A DNA stretch of 64,000 bases from Paenibacillus paeoniae (GTDB taxonomy: Bacteria > Bacillota > Bacilli > Paenibacillales > Paenibacillaceae), in the NCBI RefSeq assembly GCF_003388735.1, contig NZ_QUBQ01000010.1:1-64000 (forward strand), in the 5' to 3' direction. Position numbers and translations under genes: made by a program. Under the pieces are notes generated by a model. That model saw only the letters and a list, made by a program, of their open reading frames with translations. It had not been told where the DNA came from and did not search any database. Positions 50,662 to 59,561 of the stretch are shown in pieces (position 1 is the first letter of the stretch; each line of letters begins with the position of its first letter).

Positions 50662-51315
50662 CTATCTACCGCCAATATCCCGCACTTCGAGATACCGTTC
50701 CAGCTTGCGCTTCACGCGCTGCAAAGCGTTGTCAATTGACTTCACATGCCTATCAAGATCAACCGCAATCTCTTGATAGGATCGTCCGTCCAAATAAAGC
50801 ATAAGAACCTTCCGTTCGAGATCGCTTAGAATCTCGGACATCTTGTCCTCCAATCCTACGAATTCCTCCTGGTTAATGATAAGCTCCTCAGGATCGGACA
50901 CTCGCGTGCCGCAAATCACATCAAGCAAAGTCCGGTCGGAATCTTCGTCGTAGATGGGCTTGTCCAGCGATACGTAAGAATTAAGAGGAATATGCTTCTG
51001 GCGGGTCGCTGTCTTAATCGCGGTAATGATCTGTCTCGTTATGCACAATTCAGCGAAGGCCTTGAAGCTTGCAAGCTTGTCGCCCTTGAAATCCCGAATC
51101 GCCTTGTACAGACCGATCATGCCTTCTTGCACAATATCCTCGCGGTCGGCGCCGATCAGGAAGTACGAGCGGGCCTTGGCTCTTACAAAGTTCTTATATT
51201 TGTTAATCAGATATTCCAGCGCTACGCTGTCGCCGTTACGGACCGCCTCTACGATATCTTCGTCCGTACTGCTTTCATATTCAAGCGTACTCCATTCTTT
51301 GAGGTCGATACTCAC
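50662..51315 (-). CDS. sigH: RNA polymerase sigma-H factor
   Basis: 217 aa sigma-70 family factor that drives early sporulation and stationary-phase genes (spo0A, kinA, spoIIA). Region 2 contains DREDIVQEGMIGLYKAIRDF, region 4 GRSYQEIAVDLDRHVKSIDN and a helix-turn-helix. GTG start at 51315 with GGAGGG 7 bp upstream. Conserved position upstream of rpmG. Confidence 0.97.
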   Translation of the reverse strand: MSIDLKEWSTLEYESSTDEDIVEAVRNGDSVALEYLINKYKNFVRAKARSYFLIGADREDIVQEGMIGLYKAIRDFKGDKLASFKAFAELCITRQIITAIKTATRQKHIPLNSYVSLDKPIYDEDSDRTLLDVICGTRVSDPEELIINQEEFVGLEDKMSEILSDLERKVLMLYLDGRSYQEIAVDLDRHVKSIDNALQRVKRKLERYLEVRDIGGR

Positions 51316-51375
51316 AAACTATCCCTCCGGCCTGCCAGGCGTACACCGCGCTAGATTCTTAGGAAATATAGAGTC

Positions 51376-51405
51376 AGTATACATTATGTAACCTTACACC
51401 GTCAA
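51376..51405 (-). promoter_or_regulatory. SigA promoter of sigH
   Basis: Minus-strand TTGACG (51400-51405), 18 bp, TATACT (51376-51381). In B. subtilis AbrB represses this promoter; no AbrB site can be judged by eye. Confidence 0.65.
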
Positions 51406-51495
51406 CCAATGAGCGTCCCGAAAACCATCGATTTTATAGCAAAAATGTAACTTTGTGCCACTCTATGAAAGCGGTTGCTGCGAGTTCGATTTCCT

Positions 51496-52020
51496 TTATT
51501 TTTCACCTCTTCGCAATCGTTCGAGCTTACTCCACACATCAAGGCTAATATTTTGGTCCACTGAATTGCGCTTCTGAGGCTTCTCCTCCCGAATGGACTG
51601 CTCGATGGCCTTCCGATTCTGGCCGATATCGATAAGCAGTTCTCTGGCAGATAGACGGAGTGCGCCCTTGCCGAAGGCGACATGCTGCTCCACCAGATCG
51701 GACGTTGCAACATAGAGATTGCGCCGCCGTGCAATTAACTCGTTGCACAGCCTCTCGATGCACTCGTCCGCCGTTTCCTTTTCCTTCGTATAGACGACGG
51801 TCAGCTTATGCTGCTTGAATGTCGATCCCAGTCCCGGAACTTGATGGGCATCAAAGACCACGTACACCTGCATGCCAGTGAAACCCTGATAGTCCGCCAG
51901 CATATCCAGGAGCTTGTCCCTGGCGTCCTCCAGATCATGCTCCTTCAGCCTCTCCAGCTCTGGCCAAGCCCCGATGATATTGTAGCCGTCCACAAGCAGG
52001 ACGTCATTGCGCCGATTCAT
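51496..52020 (-). CDS. rae1: NYN-domain ribosome-dependent mRNA endonuclease Rae1 (YacP)
   Basis: 174 aa. PIN-like NYN nuclease that in B. subtilis cuts mRNA inside the ribosomal A site. LLVDGYNIIGAWPEL holds the first acidic residue; MQVYVVFDAHQVPG and KETADECIERL provide the others. Normal length. Three bp after rlmB, so translationally coupled with it. Confidence 0.92.
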   Translation of the reverse strand: MNRRNDVLLVDGYNIIGAWPELERLKEHDLEDARDKLLDMLADYQGFTGMQVYVVFDAHQVPGLGSTFKQHKLTVVYTKEKETADECIERLCNELIARRRNLYVATSDLVEQHVAFGKGALRLSARELLIDIGQNRKAIEQSIREEKPQKRNSVDQNISLDVWSKLERLRRGEK

Positions 52021-52023
52021 GAC

Positions 52024-52779
52024 CTATTCGCTCCGGCGCTGCCTAACGACCTCATACATAAGCACGCCAGCGGCAACGGATGCATTCAAAGAGTTAAGCT
52101 GTCCCAACATCGGAAGCTTGACGAGAAAATCGCATTTTTCTTTGATCAGACGCCCCATCCCTTTGCTTTCATTGCCAATTACGATTGCGAGCGGCATATC
52201 GAATTTCGTCTTGTAGACATCCTGCTTCGCACTTACGTCAGTTCCCGCGACCCAGACACCCGCTTCCTTCAGCTTGTCGATCGTCTGCGCCAGGTTTGTG
52301 ACGCGGGCAACCGGCACATGCTCAGCTGCGCCTGCCGATGTCTTGAGCACCGTTGCAGTAAGCCCCGCTGCACGACGCTTCGGAATAATAACGCCATGCA
52401 CGCCGGTACATTCCGCTGTACGCAGTATGGATCCCAGGTTATGCGGATCTTCGATTTCATCGAGTAAAAGCAAGAACGGCGTTTCCTCTTTGCTCTTCGC
52501 GATCTGGAGCAACTCCTCTACTTCTACATAGGCAAAAGCAGCGGCTTGCGCGATAACACCTTGATGCGCTACACCTTGCGCCATGTTGTCGAGCTTACGC
52601 TTGTCCACGAACTGAACGACGATTCCCTGATTCTTGGCTTCGGCTGTAATGGACTGGGTTACGCTTTTTTGCGAGCCCTCGGCGATCCAGATTTTATTGA
52701 TTTCCCGCCCAGAACGCAGGGCTTCCAGTACCGGATGCTTGCCTGCAATAAGCTCATCCTGATTTACTTCTACGGACAT
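52024..52779 (-). CDS. rlmB: 23S rRNA (guanosine-2'-O-)-methyltransferase RlmB family
   Basis: 251 aa SPOUT/TrmH methyltransferase. N-terminal substrate-binding domain (GKHPVLEALRSGREINKIWI) and catalytic knot motifs DEIEDPHNLGSILRTAE, VIGNESKGMG and LPMLGQLNSLNASVAAGVL. It should methylate G2251 in 23S rRNA, or possibly a tRNA. Order cysS-mrnC-rlmB-rae1-sigH as in B. subtilis, except that a palindrome array lies between mrnC and rlmB. Confidence 0.93.
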   Translation of the reverse strand: MSVEVNQDELIAGKHPVLEALRSGREINKIWIAEGSQKSVTQSITAEAKNQGIVVQFVDKRKLDNMAQGVAHQGVIAQAAAFAYVEVEELLQIAKSKEETPFLLLLDEIEDPHNLGSILRTAECTGVHGVIIPKRRAAGLTATVLKTSAGAAEHVPVARVTNLAQTIDKLKEAGVWVAGTDVSAKQDVYKTKFDMPLAIVIGNESKGMGRLIKEKCDFLVKLPMLGQLNSLNASVAAGVLMYEVVRQRRSE

Positions 52780-52925
52780 AATTGCCCTCCTGTCATTGTT
52801 GGTTCTGTGATGTTTACGTTGTATATGATTTGCACAACTTTACGTTGGGTAGCCCAACAGCTAATGGCAGGGCATAATAGTCGATTGTACTACTCTATTA
52901 CCCGACCTGCTAGCTATCTGCACCA
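52780..52925. other. Upstream region of rlmB, no clear element
   Basis: About 145 bp between the rlmB start and the palindrome array. I see no convincing SigA promoter here, so rlmB-rae1 may depend on transcription reaching through the array. Confidence 0.3.
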
Positions 52926-53460
52926 CATAAGTCGATTCAATCGACCTATTCGTCACTCCACTGGTATTCCGCACCATTTAAGCCGATTGAATCGACTTAT
53001 TCACTACTCAACCACTCTTCCGCACCATTTAAGCCGATATAACCGACCTATTCACTACTCAACCACTCTTCCACACCGTTTAAGCCGATATAACCGACCT
53101 ATTCACTACTCAACCACTCTTCCGCACCATTTAAGTCGATATAACCGACCTATTCACTACTCAACCACTCTTCCGCACCATTTAAGTCGATATAATCGAC
53201 CTATTCACTACTCAACCACTCTTCCGCACCGTTTAAGCCGATTCAATCGACTTTTTCGTCACTCCACTGGTATTCCGCACCATTTAAGCCGATATAATCG
53301 ACCTATTCACTACTCAACCACTCTTCCGCACCATTTAAGCCGATATAATCGACCTATTTAATACTCAACCACTCTTCCGCACCATTTAAGCCGATATAAT
53401 CGACTTATTCACTACTCAACCACTCTTCCGCACCATTTAAGCCGATATAATCGACTTATT
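52926..53460. repeat. Phased palindrome array (11 units, 51-bp period)
   Basis: Units begin at 52926, 52977, 53028, 53079, 53130, 53181, 53232, 53283, 53334, 53385 and 53436, each exactly 51 bp from the last. Each has a dyad such as AAGCCGATATAATCGACTT (half-sites GCCGAT/ATCGAC). Two spacer kinds occur: the common one contains TTCACTACTCAACCACTCTT, and a variant with CGTCACTCCACTGGTATTCC follows units 1 and 7. Because 51 is a multiple of three, a plus-strand ORF with a 17-residue repeat runs through the array, but it has no start or ribosome site and looks fortuitous. Confidence 0.95.
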
Positions 53461-53589
53461 CACTTCTTACCTGGCGAACTTTTGAAACCTTATAATTTCC
53501 GGACGGGATGTAATTACCACCACAAGCAGACGACTATTCTCGCCCGCTCCGGTACTATTATACTCCATTTCACTCAACGAGCCTTTGAC

Positions 53590-54036
53590 TTACTTTCGCC
53601 CCGACAAGGCGATATGGAACAACTCACCGATACGTTCCAGACGTCCTTCAAAATAAAGGTAGCCCACCAGGCATTCCAGCGCGGTTGCCATTCGATAATC
53701 GGCGGGATCAGCATTCTTCGGTGGACTCCCCGACTTTGTATTGCGTCCTCTTCGAGCGATATCTGCCTCTTCCTCAGTCAGATGAGGCTGCCATCTCTCC
53801 AGCAGCTCTCGTTGCGCTTTGGCCGACACCCACTTTGTCGCTTCTTTGTGCATATGGTGAGACTTGTTGTTCGGCAATGAAATGAGATACTGGCGCACCA
53901 ACAGCTCGAACACCGCATCCCCCATATACGCCAAAACAACAGGATTAATCAACCCGGTCTTTAAAGGCGGAGCATGGAGAGCCAGTGGATTGTATCCAAT
54001 GGGTACACCGCCGTTTTCTTCGATAGGGCGCATCAT
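53590..54036 (-). CDS. mrnC: Mini-ribonuclease III MrnC
   Basis: 148 aa, RNase III catalytic domain without a dsRNA-binding domain. It matures the ends of 23S rRNA. Catalytic-type motif AYMGDAVFELLVRQYL, then the NPADYRMATALECLVGYLYF helix. ATG overlaps the cysS stop by 4 nt (ATGA), a conserved coupling. Confidence 0.95.
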   Translation of the reverse strand: MMRPIEENGGVPIGYNPLALHAPPLKTGLINPVVLAYMGDAVFELLVRQYLISLPNNKSHHMHKEATKWVSAKAQRELLERWQPHLTEEEADIARRGRNTKSGSPPKNADPADYRMATALECLVGYLYFEGRLERIGELFHIALSGRK

Positions 54037-55454
54037 TTGCGCCGCCAGCGAATGCCTTGAGGCGTATCCTCAAGCACGATGTTTTTCTCAATCAACAAAT
54101 CGCGGATCTCATCCGCACGCGCCCAGTTTTTCGACTTCCGCGCTTCCGTTCTCTCCACGATTAATCCTTCGATTTCGTCGTCCAACAGATCATCGCCACC
54201 CGCAGGAGGCAAAAGTCCCAGCACATTGTCCAGCTTGTCGAACGCTTCAACCAGAAGCTTGATGCCTTCTACCGGCGCATGCTGATCCTGCAGATATACG
54301 TTTGCTTCCGTCACCAATTCGAACAAAGCCGTAATCGCATCAGGCGTGCTGAAATCATCTTCCATCTTCGCATGGAATTGTGCCTGAATATCCGCAAGCT
54401 TGGAACGCAGAGCATCCAACGAGCCAAACTCAGACTCAACAGCAGCAGTGTTATCCTCCGCATTCAACCTATGCTTCAAATTAGAATAGCAATTTGCAAT
54501 TCGTTCAATGCTGTTTTCCGCCTGTGCAATCGTGTCATCGCTGAAATTCAGCGGACTGCGATAGTGAGTAGCCAGCATGAAATAACGAATCGCTTGCGGC
54601 TTCACCTGTTTCACAATCTCTTTGACCGTAATGCCATTGCCCAGCGACTTGGACATTTTCTCATTATTGATATGAACGAAGCCGTTATGCATCCAATAGT
54701 TAGAAAACGGCTTGCCCGTCAACGATTCCGATTGCGCTACTTCGCACTCGTGATGCGGGAACTGAAGATCATGTCCGCCGCCATGAATGTCGAGCGTATC
54801 GCCCAAGTATTTGCGCGCCATCGCTGAGCATTCGATATGCCAGCCCGGACGGCCCGGTCCCCAAGGGCTATCCCATTTGATTTCGCCAGGTTTTGCACCT
54901 TTCCACAGGACGAAGTCGCCTTGATTCTCCTTGCGGTCTCCGAGTTCTACGCGAATGCCGAATTGAAGCTCATCAATATTCTGATGCGACAGCTTGCCGT
55001 AATCCTCGAACGATGCCGTCCGGAAATATACATCGCCTTCACTCGCATAAGCATAGCCTTTCTCCACCAGACCAGCAATAAACGCAATGATCTCAGGAAT
55101 ATGTTCCGTTACACGCGGATTCAGCGTCGCCTTGCGCACACCCAGCGCCTCGATGTCCTCATAGAACGCGCCAATGAACTTCTCCGCCACTTCCGGTACA
55201 GTCGTACCAAGCTCGTCAGCTTTGCGGATCAGCTTATCATCCACGTCCGTAAAGTTTACCACGTATTGCACCTCAAGCCCGGTATCCTCCAAATATCGAC
55301 GTACCACGTCAAAAAAGATAATCGGCCTTGCATTCCCGATATGAATATAGTCATAGACCGTTGGTCCGCACACATACATATTAACCTTGCCCTGTTCGAT
55401 AGGCTGGAAGCCCTCTTTCGAACGTGTGAGCGAATTATAGATGGAAACTGTCAT
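54033..55454 (-). CDS. cysS: Cysteinyl-tRNA synthetase
   Basis: 473 aa class I synthetase. HIGH motif DYIHIGNARP, KMSKS motif EKMSKSLGN, zinc ligands in YVCGPTVYD, HIECSAMARK and FPHHECEVAQSE. The C-terminal extension and anticodon domain end IRWRRK. Second gene of cysE-cysS-mrnC, controlled by the cysteine T-box upstream of cysE. Confidence 0.98.
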   Translation of the reverse strand: MTVSIYNSLTRSKEGFQPIEQGKVNMYVCGPTVYDYIHIGNARPIIFFDVVRRYLEDTGLEVQYVVNFTDVDDKLIRKADELGTTVPEVAEKFIGAFYEDIEALGVRKATLNPRVTEHIPEIIAFIAGLVEKGYAYASEGDVYFRTASFEDYGKLSHQNIDELQFGIRVELGDRKENQGDFVLWKGAKPGEIKWDSPWGPGRPGWHIECSAMARKYLGDTLDIHGGGHDLQFPHHECEVAQSESLTGKPFSNYWMHNGFVHINNEKMSKSLGNGITVKEIVKQVKPQAIRYFMLATHYRSPLNFSDDTIAQAENSIERIANCYSNLKHRLNAEDNTAAVESEFGSLDALRSKLADIQAQFHAKMEDDFSTPDAITALFELVTEANVYLQDQHAPVEGIKLLVEAFDKLDNVLGLLPPAGGDDLLDDEIEGLIVERTEARKSKNWARADEIRDLLIEKNIVLEDTPQGIRWRRK

Positions 55455-55485
55455 GACTTTACTTCTCCTCCCGCTTTCGTAAGCT

Positions 55486-56118
55486 TCATTTCATCTCATC
55501 GAGCTCGGATCTGAGCCCGTCGATTTCTTTTTGCATCGCCCGGAACATCTCGATCACCGGGTCAGGCAACTGCGTATGGTCGAGACGGTCGCCCACTCGT
55601 TCTCCATTGCGACGAACTACCCGGCCGGGATTGCCGACTACTGTACAATTCTCCGGCACTTCCCTCAGCACGACGGAATTAGAGCCAATACTGGAGTTGT
55701 CTCCTACCGCGAAAGAGCCCAGCACCTTTGCACCGGAGCCGATAACTACATTATTACCAATTGTAGGATGACGCTTACCCTTTTCTTTCCCTGTTCCGCC
55801 GAGCGTAACCCCTTGATAAATGACTACGTCATCCCCAATCTCGCAAGTCTCGCCTATCACAACGCCCATTCCATGGTCGATGAACAAGCGATCCCCAATT
55901 CTGGCGCCCGGATGAATCTCGATGCCGGTCATGAACCGGCTGACCTGGGAGATGACACGTGCAAGCGTGAACCATCCCCTTCTGTAGAGCGGATGCGCGA
56001 TACGATGAGCCCATATGGCATGGACGCCCGAATACGTAAAAATGACTTCAAACCGGCTGCGTGCGGCGGGATCGTTTTCGAATACCGTCAACACGTCTGA
56101 GCGAAAATGGCGAAACAT
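55486..56118 (-). CDS. cysE: Serine O-acetyltransferase
   Basis: 210 aa. CysE acetylates L-serine to start cysteine synthesis and is feedback-inhibited by cysteine in many bacteria. N-terminal helical part (FENDPAARSRFEVIFTYSGVHAIW), then left-handed beta-helix with GARIGDRLFIDHGMGVVIGE and GGTGKEKGKRHPTIGNNVVI. 31 bp before cysS, first gene after the T-box, so cysteine supply and cysteine charging are co-controlled. Confidence 0.97.
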   Translation of the reverse strand: MFRHFRSDVLTVFENDPAARSRFEVIFTYSGVHAIWAHRIAHPLYRRGWFTLARVISQVSRFMTGIEIHPGARIGDRLFIDHGMGVVIGETCEIGDDVVIYQGVTLGGTGKEKGKRHPTIGNNVVIGSGAKVLGSFAVGDNSSIGSNSVVLREVPENCTVVGNPGRVVRRNGERVGDRLDHTQLPDPVIEMFRAMQKEIDGLRSELDEMK

Positions 56119-56184
56119 GGATGACCTCTCCCTTCAAAGCTGCCAAACCTATCCCTTGCTATCTCTATCGCAAAATAATAAAAA

Positions 56185-56505
56185 GCCCCTGCAGCATTAA
56201 GCTGCAGAGGCGTCGTATCTCGCGGTTCCACTCTGCTTGAACAGCGCATTCGGCATAATGCCAACGGCTGCACATCTTCACGTCTTTAACGCAGACTTTA
56301 CGTTGTCGCCTACCCTGTTATCCGTCGGTTGATACCGATTGAGACAGCAGCTCGGAACAAGGCTCCCAGGTGCATATTTCCGTTCAAGCGGACTAGACAA
56401 CTTTCAGCCCCATTCCAATCTACCCTTCGATTGATTCGAATGACGGTTGTCCTCTCTGCGAATCCACAGCTAACGTACTTTTCCTGTTCATGGCCGATTC
56501 ATCTT
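56185..56505 (-). promoter_or_regulatory. T-box riboswitch, cysteine specifier (TGC)
   Basis: The T-box core GAGTGGAACCGCG (56221-56234 on the plus strand as its complement) precedes a terminator hairpin GCCTCTGCAGC/GCTGCAGGGGC (56185-56211) with a T-run. Stem I upstream shows a candidate specifier TGC in ATATGCACC, which codes Cys and fits the cysE-cysS genes. Uncharged tRNA-Cys would favour the antiterminator and read-through. Confidence 0.88.
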
Positions 56506-56517
56506 ATTGATAGTCAT

Positions 56518-56545
56518 AGTATACCTAATCGCGGAAAAAGTGCAA
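56518..56545 (-). promoter_or_regulatory. SigA promoter of the T-box leader
   Basis: Minus-strand TTGCAC (56540-56545), 16 bp, TATACT (56518-56523), 43 bp after gltX, so cysE-cysS can be transcribed without gltX. Confidence 0.75.
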
Positions 56546-56588
56546 GTATTCCCTTCGTGTTCTGCTTTTATGCATACACTCCTTAACA

Positions 56589-58049
56589 CTAGCCAAGGCG
56601 CGCCTGAAGTCTTGCCTTTACTTTTTCCTCTCCCAGCAGGGCAATCGATTGGTTGAGATCGGGTCCGTGCGTCTGGCCAGTAATGGCAGCGCGGATCGGC
56701 ATGAACAGCGCTTTGCCTTTGCAGCCCGTTTCCTTCTGAACTGCTTTGATCATTTCTTTGATGCCATCCGCCGTGAACGGTGCCGCTTGCGTGTTGAGCA
56801 AAGCAAGGAACGCGTTAAGCACGCTTGGCACTTGCTCCTCTGCCAGCACTGCTGCCGCTTCTTCTTCGTCAACCACCGTCTCGCGGAAGAACAATTCTGT
56901 TACAGGAACGATATCCGCCGCGAAGCGAAGCTTGTCCTGATGAAGCGCCACAAGTGCGGTCAACCATTCTCTTCCGTCTGCATTCAGCGTATCCGGGATA
57001 CAGCCTGCTTTTAGCAGATGAGGCAGACAAAGGTCAACTACGCGCGCCAAATCCGCTTTTTTCATATATTCGCCGTTCATCCAGCTCAGCTTCTGCGTAT
57101 CGAATACAGCTGGACTTTTGCTCAGACGATTGGAATTAAATACGGACACCAGCTCGTCACGAGTGAACATCTCTTGCTCGCCCTCTGGCGACCAGCCCAG
57201 CAATGTAATGAAGTTGAACATCGCTTCCGGCAAATAACCGAGATCATCATATTGCTCGATAAACTGAATGATAGATTCGTCGCGTTTGCTTAGTTTCTTC
57301 TTGTTCTCGTTCACGATCAGCGTCATATGCGCGAAAACCGGCGGCTCCCATCCCAATGCTTCGTAGATCATCAGTTGGCGAGGCGTATTGGAGATATGGT
57401 CTTCCCCGCGCAGCACATGGCTGATTTTCATCAAATGGTCGTCCAGTACTACTGCAAAATTGTACGTTGGAATGCCGTCTTTTTTCACGATGACGAAGTC
57501 GCCCATCTCCGTTGTATCAAAGCTGATCGAGCCTTTCACCATGTCGTCGAACGCAAACGTGCGGCCCTCAGGCACACGGAAGCGAATGCTCGCTACGCGT
57601 CCTTCTGCCTCGAACGCCTGCTGCTGCTCCTGCGTCAGATTACGATGCTTGCCGGAGTAGCGAGGAGTCTCGCCACGCTCTGTCTGCTCTTCACGTTCGC
57701 GCTCCAGCTCTTCTTCCGTGCAATAGCAACGGTAAGCAAGCCCGCGGTCTATAAGCTCTTGCCAGTACTCGCGATAGATGTCGAGACGTTCTGTCTGACG
57801 GTAAGGACCATAGCCTCCGCCAACGTCGATGCTTTCGTCCCATTCAATGCCAAGCCACTTCAAGTACGTAAGCTGGTTCTCTTCTCCGCCAGCTACGTTG
57901 CGCTTCACATCAGTATCTTCGATACGAATGATGAATTTGCCGCCTTGGTTTTTGGCGAATAGATAGTTGAATAAGGCCGTTCTGGCGTTGCCGATATGCA
58001 AATGTCCCGTCGGCGACGGGGCGTAACGAACGCGTACTTCTGCTGTCAT
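56589..58049 (-). CDS. gltX: Glutamyl-tRNA synthetase
   Basis: 486 aa class I synthetase. HIGH motif PSPTGHLHIGNARTALFN, KMSKS-type KKLSKRDESI, and the CYCTEEELEREREE zinc-like segment. In organisms that lack GlnRS it also charges tRNA-Gln for transamidation; not decidable here. Start ATG at 58049 with AGGAGG; the extra 11 codons to 58082 lack a site. No terminator seen before the T-box promoter. Confidence 0.98.
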   Translation of the reverse strand: MTAEVRVRYAPSPTGHLHIGNARTALFNYLFAKNQGGKFIIRIEDTDVKRNVAGGEENQLTYLKWLGIEWDESIDVGGGYGPYRQTERLDIYREYWQELIDRGLAYRCYCTEEELEREREEQTERGETPRYSGKHRNLTQEQQQAFEAEGRVASIRFRVPEGRTFAFDDMVKGSISFDTTEMGDFVIVKKDGIPTYNFAVVLDDHLMKISHVLRGEDHISNTPRQLMIYEALGWEPPVFAHMTLIVNENKKKLSKRDESIIQFIEQYDDLGYLPEAMFNFITLLGWSPEGEQEMFTRDELVSVFNSNRLSKSPAVFDTQKLSWMNGEYMKKADLARVVDLCLPHLLKAGCIPDTLNADGREWLTALVALHQDKLRFAADIVPVTELFFRETVVDEEEAAAVLAEEQVPSVLNAFLALLNTQAAPFTADGIKEMIKAVQKETGCKGKALFMPIRAAITGQTHGPDLNQSIALLGEEKVKARLQARLG

Positions 58050-58234
58050 AGCTGTTCCTCCTAAAAGTTGTAGCACTCTCATTATTTATGGCCAATCGTA
58101 TGGATACAAGTTGCCTATTGTAATAAAATCATTTTCATCGCTTAGCTCACTATTGAATGCGCGTTTTTTCAATCATACTACTCCCCATTCATGACTGCCA
58201 AACTAATTTGTAAGTGCAGTCAACACATGAGCCT

Positions 58235-58711
58235 CTACGCTTTAACCAACAGCACAGCCGATTGTGCTGCAATGCCTTCACCGCGGCCGGCGAAACCAAG
58301 CTGCTCCGTCGTGGTCGCTTTGACGTTGACTTGCGTGATGTCCGCTTCCAGCGCTTTTGCGATAATCTCCGCCATCTGCGGAATGTAAGGCAGCATCTTC
58401 GGGCGCTGCGCGATGATGGTCGAGTCGATATTGCCTAGCTTGTACCCGCGCTCTTTCGCAAGCTCCCATACCCGCTCCAGCAGCTTCAAGCTGTCTGCGT
58501 CCTTAAATGCTTCATCCGTATCGGGAAAATGCTTGCCGATATCGCCAAGCCCGAGCGCCCCCAGAATCGCGTCAGAGATCGCGTGCAGCAACACATCCGC
58601 GTCCGAGTGGCCAAGCAGCCCTTTCTCATATGGGATCGTCACGCCCCCGATTATGCATGGACGTCCTTCAACCAATTGATGTACGTCAAAACCTTGCCCT
58701 ATTCGAATCAT
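58235..58711 (-). CDS. ispF: 2-C-methyl-D-erythritol 2,4-cyclodiphosphate synthase
   Basis: 158 aa trimeric MEP-pathway enzyme. Zinc and substrate motifs GQGFDVHQLV, GHSDADVLLHA and DIGKHFPDTD; the end is TTTEQLGFAGRGEGIAAQ. Starts one nt after the ispD stop. The 185-bp gap to gltX has no clear element. Confidence 0.98.
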   Translation of the reverse strand: MIRIGQGFDVHQLVEGRPCIIGGVTIPYEKGLLGHSDADVLLHAISDAILGALGLGDIGKHFPDTDEAFKDADSLKLLERVWELAKERGYKLGNIDSTIIAQRPKMLPYIPQMAEIIAKALEADITQVNVKATTTEQLGFAGRGEGIAAQSAVLLVKA

Positions 58712-58712
58712 G

Positions 58713-59417
58713 TCATGCTTCCCCTCTCTCCGACCGCCGCTGCCCTATCAGAAATTCCGCATACGGCAAATCCTCCGGCGTCGTGATCTTAATATTGGTG
58801 TAATCTCCTTCTGCCACAGTGACAGGAGCTCCCATACGCTCCACGACCATAGCATCGTCAGTGCCGAGAAACCCTTCCTCGGAGGCGCGCTGATGTGCTT
58901 CAAGCAGCAATACACGTCGAAAAGCTTGCGGGGTTTGTATCGCCCACAAGCTTCTCCGATCCGGTGTCGATACAATGACGCCACCCTCGTCTACCTGCTT
59001 GATTGTATCCTTTACAGGAACGGCAAGAACGGCTGCTCCGCCTTGCATTGCGGTCCTGCAGCAGTTCGCCACCGCAGCTTCCGTCACAAGCGGGCGCACG
59101 CCGTCATGCACCATCACCCAGTCCGATGTCAGCTTCTCAAGGCCACGCAGTACGGAATGCTGCCTTTCCCCTCCGCCGCTAATCACGGCAGTTACTTTGG
59201 AAAGCTCATAATCGCGTACCCACGTCTCACATCGATCGATATCATCGGTTCCCACAACTAAGGAAATTTCATTTACAAAGTCCAACCGCTGGAACAGCTC
59301 CAGCGTATGTACCATAATTGGCTTATTCGCCAAGTGTAAAAACTGTTTACTTTCACTTGTCCCCATGCGCGTACCGCGTCCGGCCGCAACGATGACGACA
59401 CCCCACTTCTCATTCAT
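58713..59417 (-). CDS. ispD: 2-C-methyl-D-erythritol 4-phosphate cytidylyltransferase
   Basis: 234 aa, couples MEP to CTP. GRGTRMGTSESKQF is the nucleotide loop, VMVHDGVRPLV and GTDDAMVVERMG follow. Pairs with ispF downstream as a two-gene isoprenoid unit. The C-terminus is a short polar tail. The 144-bp gap to yacL shows only a hairpin AGACGG/CCGTCT without T-run. Confidence 0.98.
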   Translation of the reverse strand: MNEKWGVVIVAAGRGTRMGTSESKQFLHLANKPIMVHTLELFQRLDFVNEISLVVGTDDIDRCETWVRDYELSKVTAVISGGGERQHSVLRGLEKLTSDWVMVHDGVRPLVTEAAVANCCRTAMQGGAAVLAVPVKDTIKQVDEGGVIVSTPDRRSLWAIQTPQAFRRVLLLEAHQRASEEGFLGTDDAMVVERMGAPVTVAEGDYTNIKITTPEDLPYAEFLIGQRRSERGEA

Positions 59418-59561
59418 GCCGCAACCCGCCTTGAACTGTTGTCAGGCGCAGACGGTCCAGGCCGTCTCAAGTCGGCATCCGTTCATTACGCGCTGCTGGA
59501 TAAGCTGCAGCATACTTCGCATGCAAGCTCGTCCCAAGTACAATAGTACTATCATACCTTG

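Noticed and set aside
52546..53361. Plus-strand 271-codon ORF with a 17-residue repeat (HLSRYNRPIHYSTTLPH type)
   Set aside because: It is made by the 51-bp palindrome array, a multiple of three. It overlaps the start of rlmB, has no ribosome site, stops where a unit changes, and the related 27 kb array has a 50-bp period that cannot be coding.
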